DNA of 64,000 nucleotides from Microbacterium sp. LWH13-1.2 (GTDB lineage: Bacteria; Actinomycetota; Actinomycetes; Actinomycetales; Microbacteriaceae): assembly GCF_038397735.1 (NCBI RefSeq), contig NZ_CP151635.1, positions 124,001 through 188,000 of the forward strand. The letters run 5' to 3'. Of this stretch, positions 17,337 through 25,801 are shown piece after piece. Numbering within the stretch: the first letter of the stretch is position 1; each line of letters begins with the position of its first letter. The translations under genes were made by a program, and so were the position numbers. Under the pieces are notes generated by a model. That model searched no databases, had not been told where the DNA came from, and was given only the letters and a program-made list of their open reading frames with translations.

Positions 17337-19907
17337 ATGCGTAAACGTACCCTCCCCCTGATCGCATCCTTATCCGCACTGTTACTCCCGTTCGCCGTGG
17401 TGACCCCCGCCGCGGCGGACACCACCGACGAAGTCCTGGTCCAGGACTCCATGGACCGCACCGTCTCGGCGGGCCTCGGCGCGTCCGCTGACGGCATCAC
17501 CTACGACGCGTCCCCGGTCACCGCTGTCTCCGTGGCGAACGGCGAGGCCAGACTCAATGCCGCAGCGCCCGGCGCCACAGTGACCGCACGTCCGGTCGGC
17601 CTGTCCGTCGCTGATTCCACGCAGTCGACGGAGTTCACGCTCCCGGCCCTGCCGAAGTCCGGCTCGGGTGTCTACATGAGCCTGCAGTCGCGCGTGACCG
17701 CCGACGGCTTCTACCAGACGCAGGTCCGCGTCGATCCGAAGGGCGTGGTGCTCCTCGAGACGCTTCGCGTCAACGCCGGCGTGCAGACCTCGCTCGGCTA
17801 TTCCTGGGTTCCCGAGCTCCGCGTCAAGGCCGGGGTGCCCTTCGTGCTCGAGACGCGCCTCGCAGGCACGGACAAGGTCACCATCGATGCGCGCGTCACC
17901 CCCGTCGGAGCCAAGCCCACGACCTGGAAGCTCTCGGTCACGGATCGATCAGCGAAGCGCCTCGCGGAGGACGGCCGCACCGGCGTGCGTCTCTACGTCT
18001 CGCGCAGCACCCCGGCTCTTCCGGTCCTGTTCGACGACCTTCGCGTGACGTCGCCGGAAGAGGTGGCTCCGCCGACCACTCCGACGGTGCCGACGACTCC
18101 GACGGTGCCGACGACTCCGACCGTGCCGACGACTCCGACCGTGCCGACGACTCCGACCGTGCCGACGACTCCGACCGTGCCGACGACTCCGACCGCGCCC
18201 ACGACTCCGCCTGCCGGTGGGGCTCCCGCGTGGAACGTGACCGGTGCGCGCACCTCGGCGGGTTCCGCGCTCGTCGGGACCACCAGCTATGCGGTTCCGT
18301 CGGGAGCGCTGTTCGTCAGCGCGGGGGCAGCGACGACCGGAACGGGCACATCGGCGGCTCCGTTCGCCACGGTGCAGTCCGCGGTCGACCGCGCAGCATC
18401 CGGCTCGACTCTCGTGCTCCGCGCCGGGACCTATCACGAGTCCGTCGTGATCCCTGCGGGCAAGAAGATCACGATCCAGTCGTACCCCGGCGAAGCGGTC
18501 TGGTTCGACGGCGCGTCGACGCTCAAGAACTGGCAGGCGTCCGGCGGCAGCTGGTTCAGTCCTGACTGGAAGTACGACTTCGACTCGACGCCGTCCTTCA
18601 CCAAGGGTGAGGCAGACGGCACGGCCGCCGGATGGCGCTGGCTGAATGCCGAGCATCCGATGGCGGCACACCCGGAGCAGGTCTGGATCGACGGTGTTCC
18701 GCAGGTCGAGGTCTCGACGCTTGCCGGGCTGAAGGCAGGAACGTTCTTCACGGATGTCGCGAACGACCGCCTCTACCTCGGCAGCGACCCCGCAGGGCAC
18801 GCCGTCCAGACCTCCACTCTGACCAAGGCGCTCTCGCTCCGCGGCGAGGGTGCGGTGATCCGTGGGATCGGCATCCGCAACTACGCGACCTCCGTGTGGA
18901 TGATGGGCGCCGTGACCGTCGAGGCGCCGAAGGCGACGATCGAGAACGTCGTGATCTACGACACCGCCTCGACCGGACTCTTCGTCGGTGCCTCGAACGC
19001 GACGGTTCGCGATGTGACCCTGGCGCGCAACGGCCTCATGGGGCTCGGCGCCAACTACGCGGATGCGCTCGTGATCGACGACCTTCTCGCGGTCGAGAAC
19101 AATGCGGAGCACTTCAACACGTCGCCCGTCTCGGGTGGCGTGAAGATCGCCAAGTCGCGCGGCGTCACCGTGACCGATTCGGCACTGCTCCGCAACGACG
19201 GACCCGGGCTGTGGCTCGATCAGTCCGTCTATGACGTGCGCATCACCGGTTCGGACTTCATCGAGAACAAGGGTGCTGGCGCGTTCCTCGAGCTGTCGCA
19301 GAAGATCGACTTCGTCAACAACCTCGTGCTGCGCAACGTGGGAAACGGCGTCAAGATCAACAACACCGGTGGCGTCAACCTGTGGAACAACACGATCATC
19401 GGCGGTGACCGCGCTGTCAACATCGTGCAGGACAGCCGCAGCTCGACGGATGCGTCCGTCCCCGGGCACAACGCCCGACGTCCGTTCCCCGACTCCACGA
19501 TGCCGTGGCTGATCCGCGACATCTCGATCGGCAACAACGTCGTCGGCGAGAGCGCCGGAAACTGCACGGTCTGCGTCGAGGACTACACGCACCGCTTCAC
19601 CCCGGCCGACCTCAACATCGGTTCGGACGGCAACGTGATCCAGCGCAACAGCGCGTCGGCTCCGTCGTGGTTCGTGATCTGGTCCCGTGGCACGGCCAAC
19701 GTGAACCCCTACGTCTTCACGACCTGGGATTCCTACCGCACCACCACCGGTCAGGACATGAACTCCACGGCCGTCGAGGGACGCCCCGCGACGGATGCCT
19801 CGGGCAGGCTCGTGGCCGGGGTCACGGCATCGGCCCGGAGCCTTCCGGCGCTGGTCGCGACGATCCTCGGATCGACGACGCCGACGATCGGTGCACGTTT
19901 CCCCTGA
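17337..19907 (+). CDS. Secreted parallel beta-helix protein with TVPTTP linker
   Basis: An 856-residue exported protein. After a signal peptide (1-28, 'PAAA|D') comes a ~200-residue domain (~33-240) similar to the module found twice in the 11102-16453 protein. Next is a repetitive Thr-Pro linker (~246-290), then a right-handed parallel beta-helix region (~300-830) with pectate-lyase-like features ('GTYHESVVIPAGKKITIQS', then repeated 'v.dv...n...gl' coils). Such folds usually bind or cleave acidic polysaccharides; catalytic residues could not be assigned. ATG 17337 is chosen over an earlier in-frame GTG (17304), because it starts the signal peptide and follows GGAGAG. Two strong hairpins follow the stop. 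It could modify or bind the polymer made by this locus. Confidence 0.82.
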   Translation: MRKRTLPLIASLSALLLPFAVVTPAAADTTDEVLVQDSMDRTVSAGLGASADGITYDASPVTAVSVANGEARLNAAAPGATVTARPVGLSVADSTQSTEFTLPALPKSGSGVYMSLQSRVTADGFYQTQVRVDPKGVVLLETLRVNAGVQTSLGYSWVPELRVKAGVPFVLETRLAGTDKVTIDARVTPVGAKPTTWKLSVTDRSAKRLAEDGRTGVRLYVSRSTPALPVLFDDLRVTSPEEVAPPTTPTVPTTPTVPTTPTVPTTPTVPTTPTVPTTPTVPTTPTAPTTPPAGGAPAWNVTGARTSAGSALVGTTSYAVPSGALFVSAGAATTGTGTSAAPFATVQSAVDRAASGSTLVLRAGTYHESVVIPAGKKITIQSYPGEAVWFDGASTLKNWQASGGSWFSPDWKYDFDSTPSFTKGEADGTAAGWRWLNAEHPMAAHPEQVWIDGVPQVEVSTLAGLKAGTFFTDVANDRLYLGSDPAGHAVQTSTLTKALSLRGEGAVIRGIGIRNYATSVWMMGAVTVEAPKATIENVVIYDTASTGLFVGASNATVRDVTLARNGLMGLGANYADALVIDDLLAVENNAEHFNTSPVSGGVKIAKSRGVTVTDSALLRNDGPGLWLDQSVYDVRITGSDFIENKGAGAFLELSQKIDFVNNLVLRNVGNGVKINNTGGVNLWNNTIIGGDRAVNIVQDSRSSTDASVPGHNARRPFPDSTMPWLIRDISIGNNVVGESAGNCTVCVEDYTHRFTPADLNIGSDGNVIQRNSASAPSWFVIWSRGTANVNPYVFTTWDSYRTTTGQDMNSTAVEGRPATDASGRLVAGVTASARSLPALVATILGSTTPTIGARFP
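18072..18208 (+). repeat. In-frame 18-bp minisatellite (TVPTTP repeats)
   Basis: About seven tandem units of an 18-base repeat (CCGACGACTCCGACCGTG and close variants) encode a Thr-Val-Pro-Thr-Thr-Pro linker. The central copies are identical and the end copies differ by one or two bases. Changes in copy number would keep the frame and alter linker length only. Confidence 0.92.
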
Positions 19908-19926
19908 TCGGGATTCACGCCGAGAA

Positions 19927-20005
19927 GAGAGGCCCGGATGCAGATGCGCATCCGGGCCTCTCGCTGTCTGCACCGCCCTCCGACGAGGGCGGTGCAGACA
20001 GCGAG
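19927..20005 (+). terminator. Two adjacent terminator hairpins after the beta-helix gene
   Basis: The first stem is 15 bp (19927-19941 with 19948-19962). The second has an 18-bp perfect stem (19963-19980 with 19985-20002) and a CGAC tetraloop, and can be lengthened to 21 bp (19960-20005). The lengthened second stem shares three bases with the first, so the full forms exclude each other. They end the plus-strand transcript that faces the convergent giant gene. Confidence 0.85.
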
Positions 20006-20165
20006 GGGTGACTCCGGAGCCTCGGGCCGGGCAGATGGCGCGAGGGGTGTGCTCGGGCGAGTCGCGACGTGCGTGCGTCTGCCAGGCAGGGAGCGTGTGC
20101 TCGCGGCGCTCAGGGCTCCCGGGTATCAGTGGCCCGGGACATCAGGGATCTCCCGCTGAAACCCC

Positions 20166-20198
20166 GAAGGGCCGAGGCGGTGAACGCCTCGGCCCTTC
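20166..20198 (-). terminator. Terminator of the second giant surface gene
   Basis: A perfect 14-bp stem (20166-20179 with 20185-20198, loop GTGAA) lies 25 bases past the stop of the minus-strand gene. Between it and the hairpins ending at 20005 I see no gene or clear signal. Confidence 0.82.
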
Positions 20199-20223
20199 AT
20201 GTCTGTGCGGACTACTCTGCGGA

Positions 20224-23200
20224 CTACTGTGCGGGCCCCGCCCAGAAGTCGTCGTAGGTGTAGACGACCGGAACAGCCGTCGCGCTCGACGACAGGTAGC
20301 TGTTCACGCCCACGTAGCCGGGAACCTGGAGCGAGGCTGTGGCATCCGTCGTCGTGAGCGTCCACGCCGTCGGTTCCGTGGTCGCGGTGCGCCAGACCTT
20401 GGCCTTGAGCGTCGTCGGGTTGGTCCCCGTCACCTGGAACCTGACGCTCAACTGGTCGGCGGTCGTGATCGTGAGTCCGGGAACCGTCGTCGACGACAGG
20501 ACCGTCTCGACGCCGGCGATCGTCTTCGTCAGCCAGAGGGACACGACGCCGTTCGAGGCCACGCGGAACTTCGCGCGGTAGTCGTTGGCGTTGTCGATCT
20601 GCCGTCCGAGAGCGGAGAAGTAGAACCCGCCGCCCGTCGAAGGCTGGTTGAACGCCACCGTGAACCGCTCCTCGGTGTTCGTCGACGGCGTCGAGCCGGC
20701 GAGCGATGCCGAGTAGTTGTTCCCGGCCGACAGGGTGACCGTGCCGCCCGTGCCGTTGACGGCGAACTTGCTGAGCGCCGTCGCACTGCTCGGGAACATG
20801 GTCCACGCGCCGCCGGTGGTGGTCGCGGTGCCCCAGCCGTTGGTGCCGGTCCTGGTGAAGGCGTCCTGCGCCCAGACCTGCGGAGCTGCGACCGTGACCG
20901 ACTTCGTCGTGGTGGCTGTCGCCCCGCGATCGTCCGTCACCGTCAGGGTCACGGTGAACGTGCCCCCGGCCGCGTAGGTGTGGGAGGACGTCGCCCCGGA
21001 GCCGGTGCCGCCGTCTCCGAAGTCCCAGGCGTACGCCGCGACAGTGCCGTCCGCGTCGGCGGAGCCCGAGCCGTCCACGCCCACGGCCAGGTTCGCCACC
21101 GAGGTGGTGAACGCCGCGACCGGAGCCTGGTTCGGCGCGACGGTGACGTCGTGGGTCACCGTCGAGGTGCCGCCACGGTTGTCGGTCACGGTGAGCTTCA
21201 CCGTGTACGTTCCCGCAGCCGCGTAGGTGTGCGACGTCGTCGCGCCGGTGCCGGTTGCGCCGTCGCCGTACTCCCAGGCGTACGACGCGATGGTTCCGTC
21301 CGGATCCGTCGAGCTCGTGGCATCCGCGGTCACCGCGAGCAGGTTCGCCGCCGTCGTGAATGCCGCCGTCGGGGCCTGGTTCGGCGCCAAAGTCGTGGTG
21401 ACGGTGCGCGTCTTGGTCGCGGTGGTTCCGTTGTCATCCGTCACCGTGAGCGTCACGGTGAAGTCTCCGGCCGACGCGTACGTGTGCGTCGGCGTCGCTC
21501 CGGTGGCTGTGGCTCCGTCGCCGAAGTCCCAGGCGTACGAGGCGATCGTGCCGTCGGCGTCGGTGGACGTCGAACCGTCGAACGCGACATCGAGGTGATC
21601 CGTGGTCGCGATGATCGCGGCCGTCGGTGCCTGGTTCGGTGCGACGGTCACAGAGCGTGTGAGGGTGTTGACCAGCGAAGTGCTGTCCGTCACCTTCAGC
21701 GTGATCGTGTAGGTGCCACCCGCGGCGTAGACGTGCGAAGCCGTCGCGCCGGTCGTGACCGTTCCGTCTCCGAAGTTCCACGCATAGGCGAGGGGGCCTC
21801 CGTCGGCGTCGGTCGAGGTGCTCGCATCGACATCGATCTTCAGCTTGTCGGTCACCGACGTGAACGCCGCCACGGGGGCGCGTCCGGGAACAGTGCGACC
21901 GCTCGCGGCGAAGTGATCACGCACCCGCTGCTCGGAGACCACCGAGGAATACACGGCGACCTCGTCGAGCGTTCCGGCGAAGTAGTTGCTGGAGGTGCTG
22001 CCCCAGGTCTTGTCGCCGCCGATGCGCCAGTATCCGCGGTAGTTCTCGGAGCCCGCCATCGAGTTGCTGCCGACGAGCTGCGTGTCGAGCCACAGCTTCA
22101 TGCCGTCAGCTCCCTGCGTGGCGACGACGTGGTGCCATTGGCCGTCGTTATAGGCGGTGGGGGTGACCAGAGTCGTCTGCGGCTGACCGCTTCCGAACTG
22201 CACCTTCCCGTCGTTCTGCATGATGACGTGGCGGTCGTACTGGGTGCTCAGCCCGCTGGTCGTGTTCCCGAACCCGATCAGCGTGCCGCCCTTGTTGGTC
22301 GTCGTCTTGAACCAGAGCTCGGCGCTGTAGGTGGTGGGTGCCGTCCAGGCCTCCTGCGCGACCACGAGGGCGTTCGTGCCGTTGAAGGTCGTCGCCGTGC
22401 CGGTGCCGATCGCGGACGCCTGTCCGCGGGTCACCGTACCGGTCAGGTTGCCGGTGGATCCGCCGGCCGCCGAGTCCGCGATCGTTCCGGCCGCGGTCTC
22501 GTTGAGACGCCAGAAGACGTCGGGCTTGTCGGTCGAGACCGCCGCGCCATAGGCATCGGTCGGAGCCGTCGCCCAGGCCGCGGAGCGACCGCTCGCCAGG
22601 TAGTGCGACTGGATGTCGGCCGGCGTCAGAGCGGACGGGTACACCGCCACGTCGTCGATGGTGCCTGCGAGACCCGCATTGGTCGGCTTGTTGGTGAAGC
22701 CGTTCGTCTGGTCGGCGCCGATGCGCCAGTACCCGTCGTAGATCTTCGGCGCGGTACGGGCCTGATCGCGGTCCACCCGCTTGCCGTCGACGAAGAGCTG
22801 CATGCCCTCGCTGCCCACGGTTCCCACGATGTGGTGCCAGTTGCCGTCGTTCACCGCGGTGCGGCTGTAGATCGTGCGGTACGACCCGTCGTTGATCGCG
22901 AAGTTCGCGCGGCCCGAGGTGTCGAGGTAGAGCACGCGGTCGGTGATGCCGGAGGTCGACGTACCTGTGGCGGAGTCACCGAATCCGACGATTCGCCCGC
23001 CCCTCGTGTTGGTGGTCTTCACCCACGCCTCGACGGTGACGGCGGCGGTCGCCGTGCTGACGTCCTGTGTCGTCATCTTGGGCGAGCTGCCGCCCGCCGA
23101 GGTGATCGCGGTGTTCGAGTCGTTGAGCAGCGCGCCGCTCGAGCCGAGCGTGAGGCCGGTCGCGGTTCCCACGGCGTCCCCGACGTCGTCGTAGAGCCGG

Positions 23201-24936
23201 GTGCCCGTCGCCTCGTCGAGGCGCCAGGAGTGGGTCGCTCCGCTCGCACGCACCGCGGCTCGGTATGCCGCGGGAGGCGTGCTCGACACCGTCACGTAGG
23301 GCGACCAGGCGCTCCACTGCACGTTGCCATCGGCATCCTTTGCCCTCACCTGGTAGCGCACCTGGGCTCCCGGCGTCTGGCCGGTGTCGGTGATGCTGAG
23401 GTTCGGCAGGCTCCAGAAGCGGCCGTCGGTGCGCGTGATCGTCGCGATCTTCACGGACGGGCTGCGGAAGACGTCGTAGGTGATCGTCGCGTTGTCACGG
23501 TCCCACACGCTGGTGAACGGCACTCGGACCACACCGGACTCGTTCGAGTACGGCGCCGGAGTGAGGCCCGCGTTGTAGACGGGGCCCACGGCGTGAGGCG
23601 AGACATTCGTCTTGCCGAATCGCACGAGCCCCTGCTGAGCCACGTTGTTGACCTTCGGGAACTCGCCGCCGAGGACGACGTAGTTCGCGTTGCCGGTGAC
23701 CGACCACGCTGCCTGACGCGAGCTGGTGTAGGTGCCGAACTCGAGGTCGGGGTACCAGTTCAGCTGCTCGGTGTAGGGGAGCCCGGTGAAGTCCCACCCG
23801 TAGGCGTCCTTCTTGGTGATGACTCCGGACGGCGTGGTGCTCTCGGCGAGGGCTTTCGTCCACCGCGAGCGCGGGTTCGTGTCGCCGAAGGCGCCGACCA
23901 CGCTGCAGTCGTGCTTGTGCGAGACCGAGTAGAGCACACCGTCCTGCGGGAAGCTGCCGTAGGTGTCGCCGAGGCAGTCGTTGACCCAGTTGATCGACCC
24001 GGTGTACGGGTCGGCCGCGAAAGTGCCCTCGAACGAGGCTCCTGCACCGAACGCGTAGCCTGTGCCGTAGACCTGCGTGCCGTCGGTGCTGAGGCTCGAG
24101 ATCGCGCCGTTGAGACCGGCGGTCTTGATCCGATCCGTCGCCGCCCACGCGAGGGGCGTGCCGGTCGCGGCGTCGATCGACGCCATGCCGTAGGCGGATG
24201 CGCCGTTGAGGGTCGTGAAGGACCCGCCGATGATGACGCGAGAGGCATCGGGCGACGTCACCATGTCCCAGACGAACCCGTCGCCGGCCGCCGATGGTGC
24301 CCAGGACGTGAGCGACTTGGTCGTGGTGTTCCAGGCAGCCAGCTCGCTGCGCGGCTGCCCTCCGCTGGAACGGAAGTTGCCGCCGACGTAGACGGTGTCG
24401 CCGGCGAACGCGAAGCCTCTGACCTGTCCGTCGGTGCGAGGTGCCCAGTCGAGCATCGCGCCGGTGGCGACGTCGAACGCCGCGACGTGCGCGCGGGCCT
24501 GGCCGTCGACGGCGGTGAAGTCCCCGCCGAAGTACACGGTCTTGCCGTCGGGGGTGACCCTGACGACGAGGCCCTGACCGTCGAAGGAGTGGCTGAAGTT
24601 CGGAACGGGGTTTCCGGTGGTGATGTCGAACGCGAACACGTTGTTCGCGTCGATCTCGCCGGCGCCGCCGACGGCGACCCCCGGGGGACGTGCCTTGGTG
24701 AAGCTGCCTGTGACGTACACCGTGTTACCGGCCACGACCTGGCTCCACACGACGCCGTTGATCTGCCAGGTGGGCAGCACGTCGGCGGTGACGGTATCGG
24801 GCTGACCCGGTGTCTCGGCGCTCGCGGACTGCGCGGGAAGGGCGACGAAGGCGATCGTGGCCAGCGCCGTCGCCGCGACGGAGAGTGCGGCGATCACGCG
24901 GCGGAGACGGTCTGCTCCGCGGGCGGTGCGGGTCAT
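20224..24936 (-). CDS. Giant secreted propeller/FN3/LamG/PKD surface protein (2)
   Basis: A 1570-residue exported protein with nearly the same plan as the one at 11102-16453. The order is signal peptide (1-~39, 'AQSASA'), a beta-propeller-like region (~45-455), an FN3-like domain (~459-549), two LamG-like domains (~552-783 and ~791-1011), four consecutive PKD domains (~1016-1351), and one C-terminal copy of the ~200-residue module (~1352-1570). In the other protein the module also interrupts the PKD array; here it does not. ATG 24936 is chosen instead of the longer frame from 24999, because GAGGAA precedes it and the twin-Arg-rich signal peptide follows. No sorting signal is visible. The gene follows a lipoprotein gene by 62 bases. 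Confidence 0.85.
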   Translation of the reverse strand: MTRTARGADRLRRVIAALSVAATALATIAFVALPAQSASAETPGQPDTVTADVLPTWQINGVVWSQVVAGNTVYVTGSFTKARPPGVAVGGAGEIDANNVFAFDITTGNPVPNFSHSFDGQGLVVRVTPDGKTVYFGGDFTAVDGQARAHVAAFDVATGAMLDWAPRTDGQVRGFAFAGDTVYVGGNFRSSGGQPRSELAAWNTTTKSLTSWAPSAAGDGFVWDMVTSPDASRVIIGGSFTTLNGASAYGMASIDAATGTPLAWAATDRIKTAGLNGAISSLSTDGTQVYGTGYAFGAGASFEGTFAADPYTGSINWVNDCLGDTYGSFPQDGVLYSVSHKHDCSVVGAFGDTNPRSRWTKALAESTTPSGVITKKDAYGWDFTGLPYTEQLNWYPDLEFGTYTSSRQAAWSVTGNANYVVLGGEFPKVNNVAQQGLVRFGKTNVSPHAVGPVYNAGLTPAPYSNESGVVRVPFTSVWDRDNATITYDVFRSPSVKIATITRTDGRFWSLPNLSITDTGQTPGAQVRYQVRAKDADGNVQWSAWSPYVTVSSTPPAAYRAAVRASGATHSWRLDEATGTRLYDDVGDAVGTATGLTLGSSGALLNDSNTAITSAGGSSPKMTTQDVSTATAAVTVEAWVKTTNTRGGRIVGFGDSATGTSTSGITDRVLYLDTSGRANFAINDGSYRTIYSRTAVNDGNWHHIVGTVGSEGMQLFVDGKRVDRDQARTAPKIYDGYWRIGADQTNGFTNKPTNAGLAGTIDDVAVYPSALTPADIQSHYLASGRSAAWATAPTDAYGAAVSTDKPDVFWRLNETAAGTIADSAAGGSTGNLTGTVTRGQASAIGTGTATTFNGTNALVVAQEAWTAPTTYSAELWFKTTTNKGGTLIGFGNTTSGLSTQYDRHVIMQNDGKVQFGSGQPQTTLVTPTAYNDGQWHHVVATQGADGMKLWLDTQLVGSNSMAGSENYRGYWRIGGDKTWGSTSSNYFAGTLDEVAVYSSVVSEQRVRDHFAASGRTVPGRAPVAAFTSVTDKLKIDVDASTSTDADGGPLAYAWNFGDGTVTTGATASHVYAAGGTYTITLKVTDSTSLVNTLTRSVTVAPNQAPTAAIIATTDHLDVAFDGSTSTDADGTIASYAWDFGDGATATGATPTHTYASAGDFTVTLTVTDDNGTTATKTRTVTTTLAPNQAPTAAFTTAANLLAVTADATSSTDPDGTIASYAWEYGDGATGTGATTSHTYAAAGTYTVKLTVTDNRGGTSTVTHDVTVAPNQAPVAAFTTSVANLAVGVDGSGSADADGTVAAYAWDFGDGGTGSGATSSHTYAAGGTFTVTLTVTDDRGATATTTKSVTVAAPQVWAQDAFTRTGTNGWGTATTTGGAWTMFPSSATALSKFAVNGTGGTVTLSAGNNYSASLAGSTPSTNTEERFTVAFNQPSTGGGFYFSALGRQIDNANDYRAKFRVASNGVVSLWLTKTIAGVETVLSSTTVPGLTITTADQLSVRFQVTGTNPTTLKAKVWRTATTEPTAWTLTTTDATASLQVPGYVGVNSYLSSSATAVPVVYTYDDFWAGPAQ

Positions 24937-24998
24937 GGAGGTTCCTCGGTTCGAGAAGCGGTCAGATCGGGTGGTCGCGGATGAGCTCGGGACGGACA

Positions 24999-25637
24999 TC
25001 AGTCGAGCCCTCCGCGGAAGACGGCGGATGAGTGATCGCCGTCGAAGTCGACGACGACGGTGACGGCGTCGCGCGCGGCCGCAGGGAGTGCGTACGCGTA
25101 GGTGGCGGTGGCGCTGTCGCCTGCGGCGAGCACGCCGGAGAAGTCGGTGACCTCCGCTTCGGCCGCGTAGACGCGCACGGCTGTCGCGCCGTCGGCGTCG
25201 AGCAGGGTGAGCACGGACGTGCCGAGATCGATGGCATCGGATGAGCCGTTGTCGATCGTGAAGGTCAGGCGGGCGTACTCGCGGTCAGGGAAGCTCCCCG
25301 GCCCCTGCGCCGTCTCCTTGCCGAAAGAGACGTCGTCGATGCGGACTGTGACGCCGTCGCTGTACGACACGTCGCCCGACGTGTCGGCTGGTTCGGCCTT
25401 CACGGTCGGCGCGGTCGACTGCCCGGCGCGTTCGATCTTCGCGACCGGTGAATCCGGATCGGACGACCCTGAATTCGCTGATGGCGACGAGCCCGCCGTC
25501 GGATCAGGAGCGGGAGTCGACGACGTCGTCGCCGTCGGTTCCGCTCCGCTCGGCGGTTCGGCACCGCCGCTGCAGGCGACCAGACTCACGCAGAGCGCGA
25601 GGGCCGCGATGGACATGCATGTACGCGCAATCACCAT
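24999..25637 (-). CDS. Lipoprotein with DUF4352-like domain
   Basis: A 212-residue lipoprotein. The signal ends in the lipobox 'LVAC|S' near residue 22, followed by a Ser/Pro/Thr-rich linker (~25-75) and a beta-rich ~120-residue domain ('YARLTFTIDNGSSDAIDLG', 'YAYALPA'). This is the same architecture as the membrane-anchored protein at 10374-11006. It should be tethered to the outer face of the membrane. Start ATG 25637 is preferred over upstream in-frame codons, because it begins the lipoprotein signal. Four TGGGGA boxes lie upstream, and the upstream reading would run through them. It lies directly before the giant gene 20224-24936, so the two are probably cotranscribed. Its function is unknown. 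Confidence 0.78.
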   Translation of the reverse strand: MVIARTCMSIAALALCVSLVACSGGAEPPSGAEPTATTSSTPAPDPTAGSSPSANSGSSDPDSPVAKIERAGQSTAPTVKAEPADTSGDVSYSDGVTVRIDDVSFGKETAQGPGSFPDREYARLTFTIDNGSSDAIDLGTSVLTLLDADGATAVRVYAAEAEVTDFSGVLAAGDSATATYAYALPAAARDAVTVVVDFDGDHSSAVFRGGLD

Positions 25638-25645
25638 GATTGTCG

Positions 25646-25735
25646 ATTCCCCAGATTCCCCAATCAGGGTTGCCGACGACGCGTTCAGAACGAGTCGATC
25701 GGCTTGCGTCATCCCCAAATGACGCTATCCCCAGT
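25646..25735 (-). promoter_or_regulatory. TGGGGA box cluster C (4 copies)
   Basis: On the minus strand, reading toward the lipoprotein gene, are ACTGGGGATA, ATTTGGGGAT, ATTGGGGAATC and TCTGGGGAAT. They form two pairs, spaced 16 and 9 bases within each pair. They share the (A/T)CTGGGGA(A/T) core with clusters A, B and D. The last copy may also serve in ribosome binding. Confidence 0.58.
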
Positions 25736-25801
25736 GAGCGCGATCCTATCATGTCCACCGGAAGGGGGACAAGAGTCCTGTGGGCAGACTGCGGCAGACC
25801 T

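Noticed and set aside
18072..18208. Short regular repeats resembling a CRISPR array
   Set aside because: The units are directly tandem without unique spacers and code for a Thr-Pro linker in frame.
19795..24984. Open reading frame of 1729 codons on the plus strand, antisense to the second giant surface gene
   Set aside because: It is rich in Arg, Gly and Val with no domain pattern, and mirrors the codon bias of the minus-strand gene, which has clear domains and a signal peptide.
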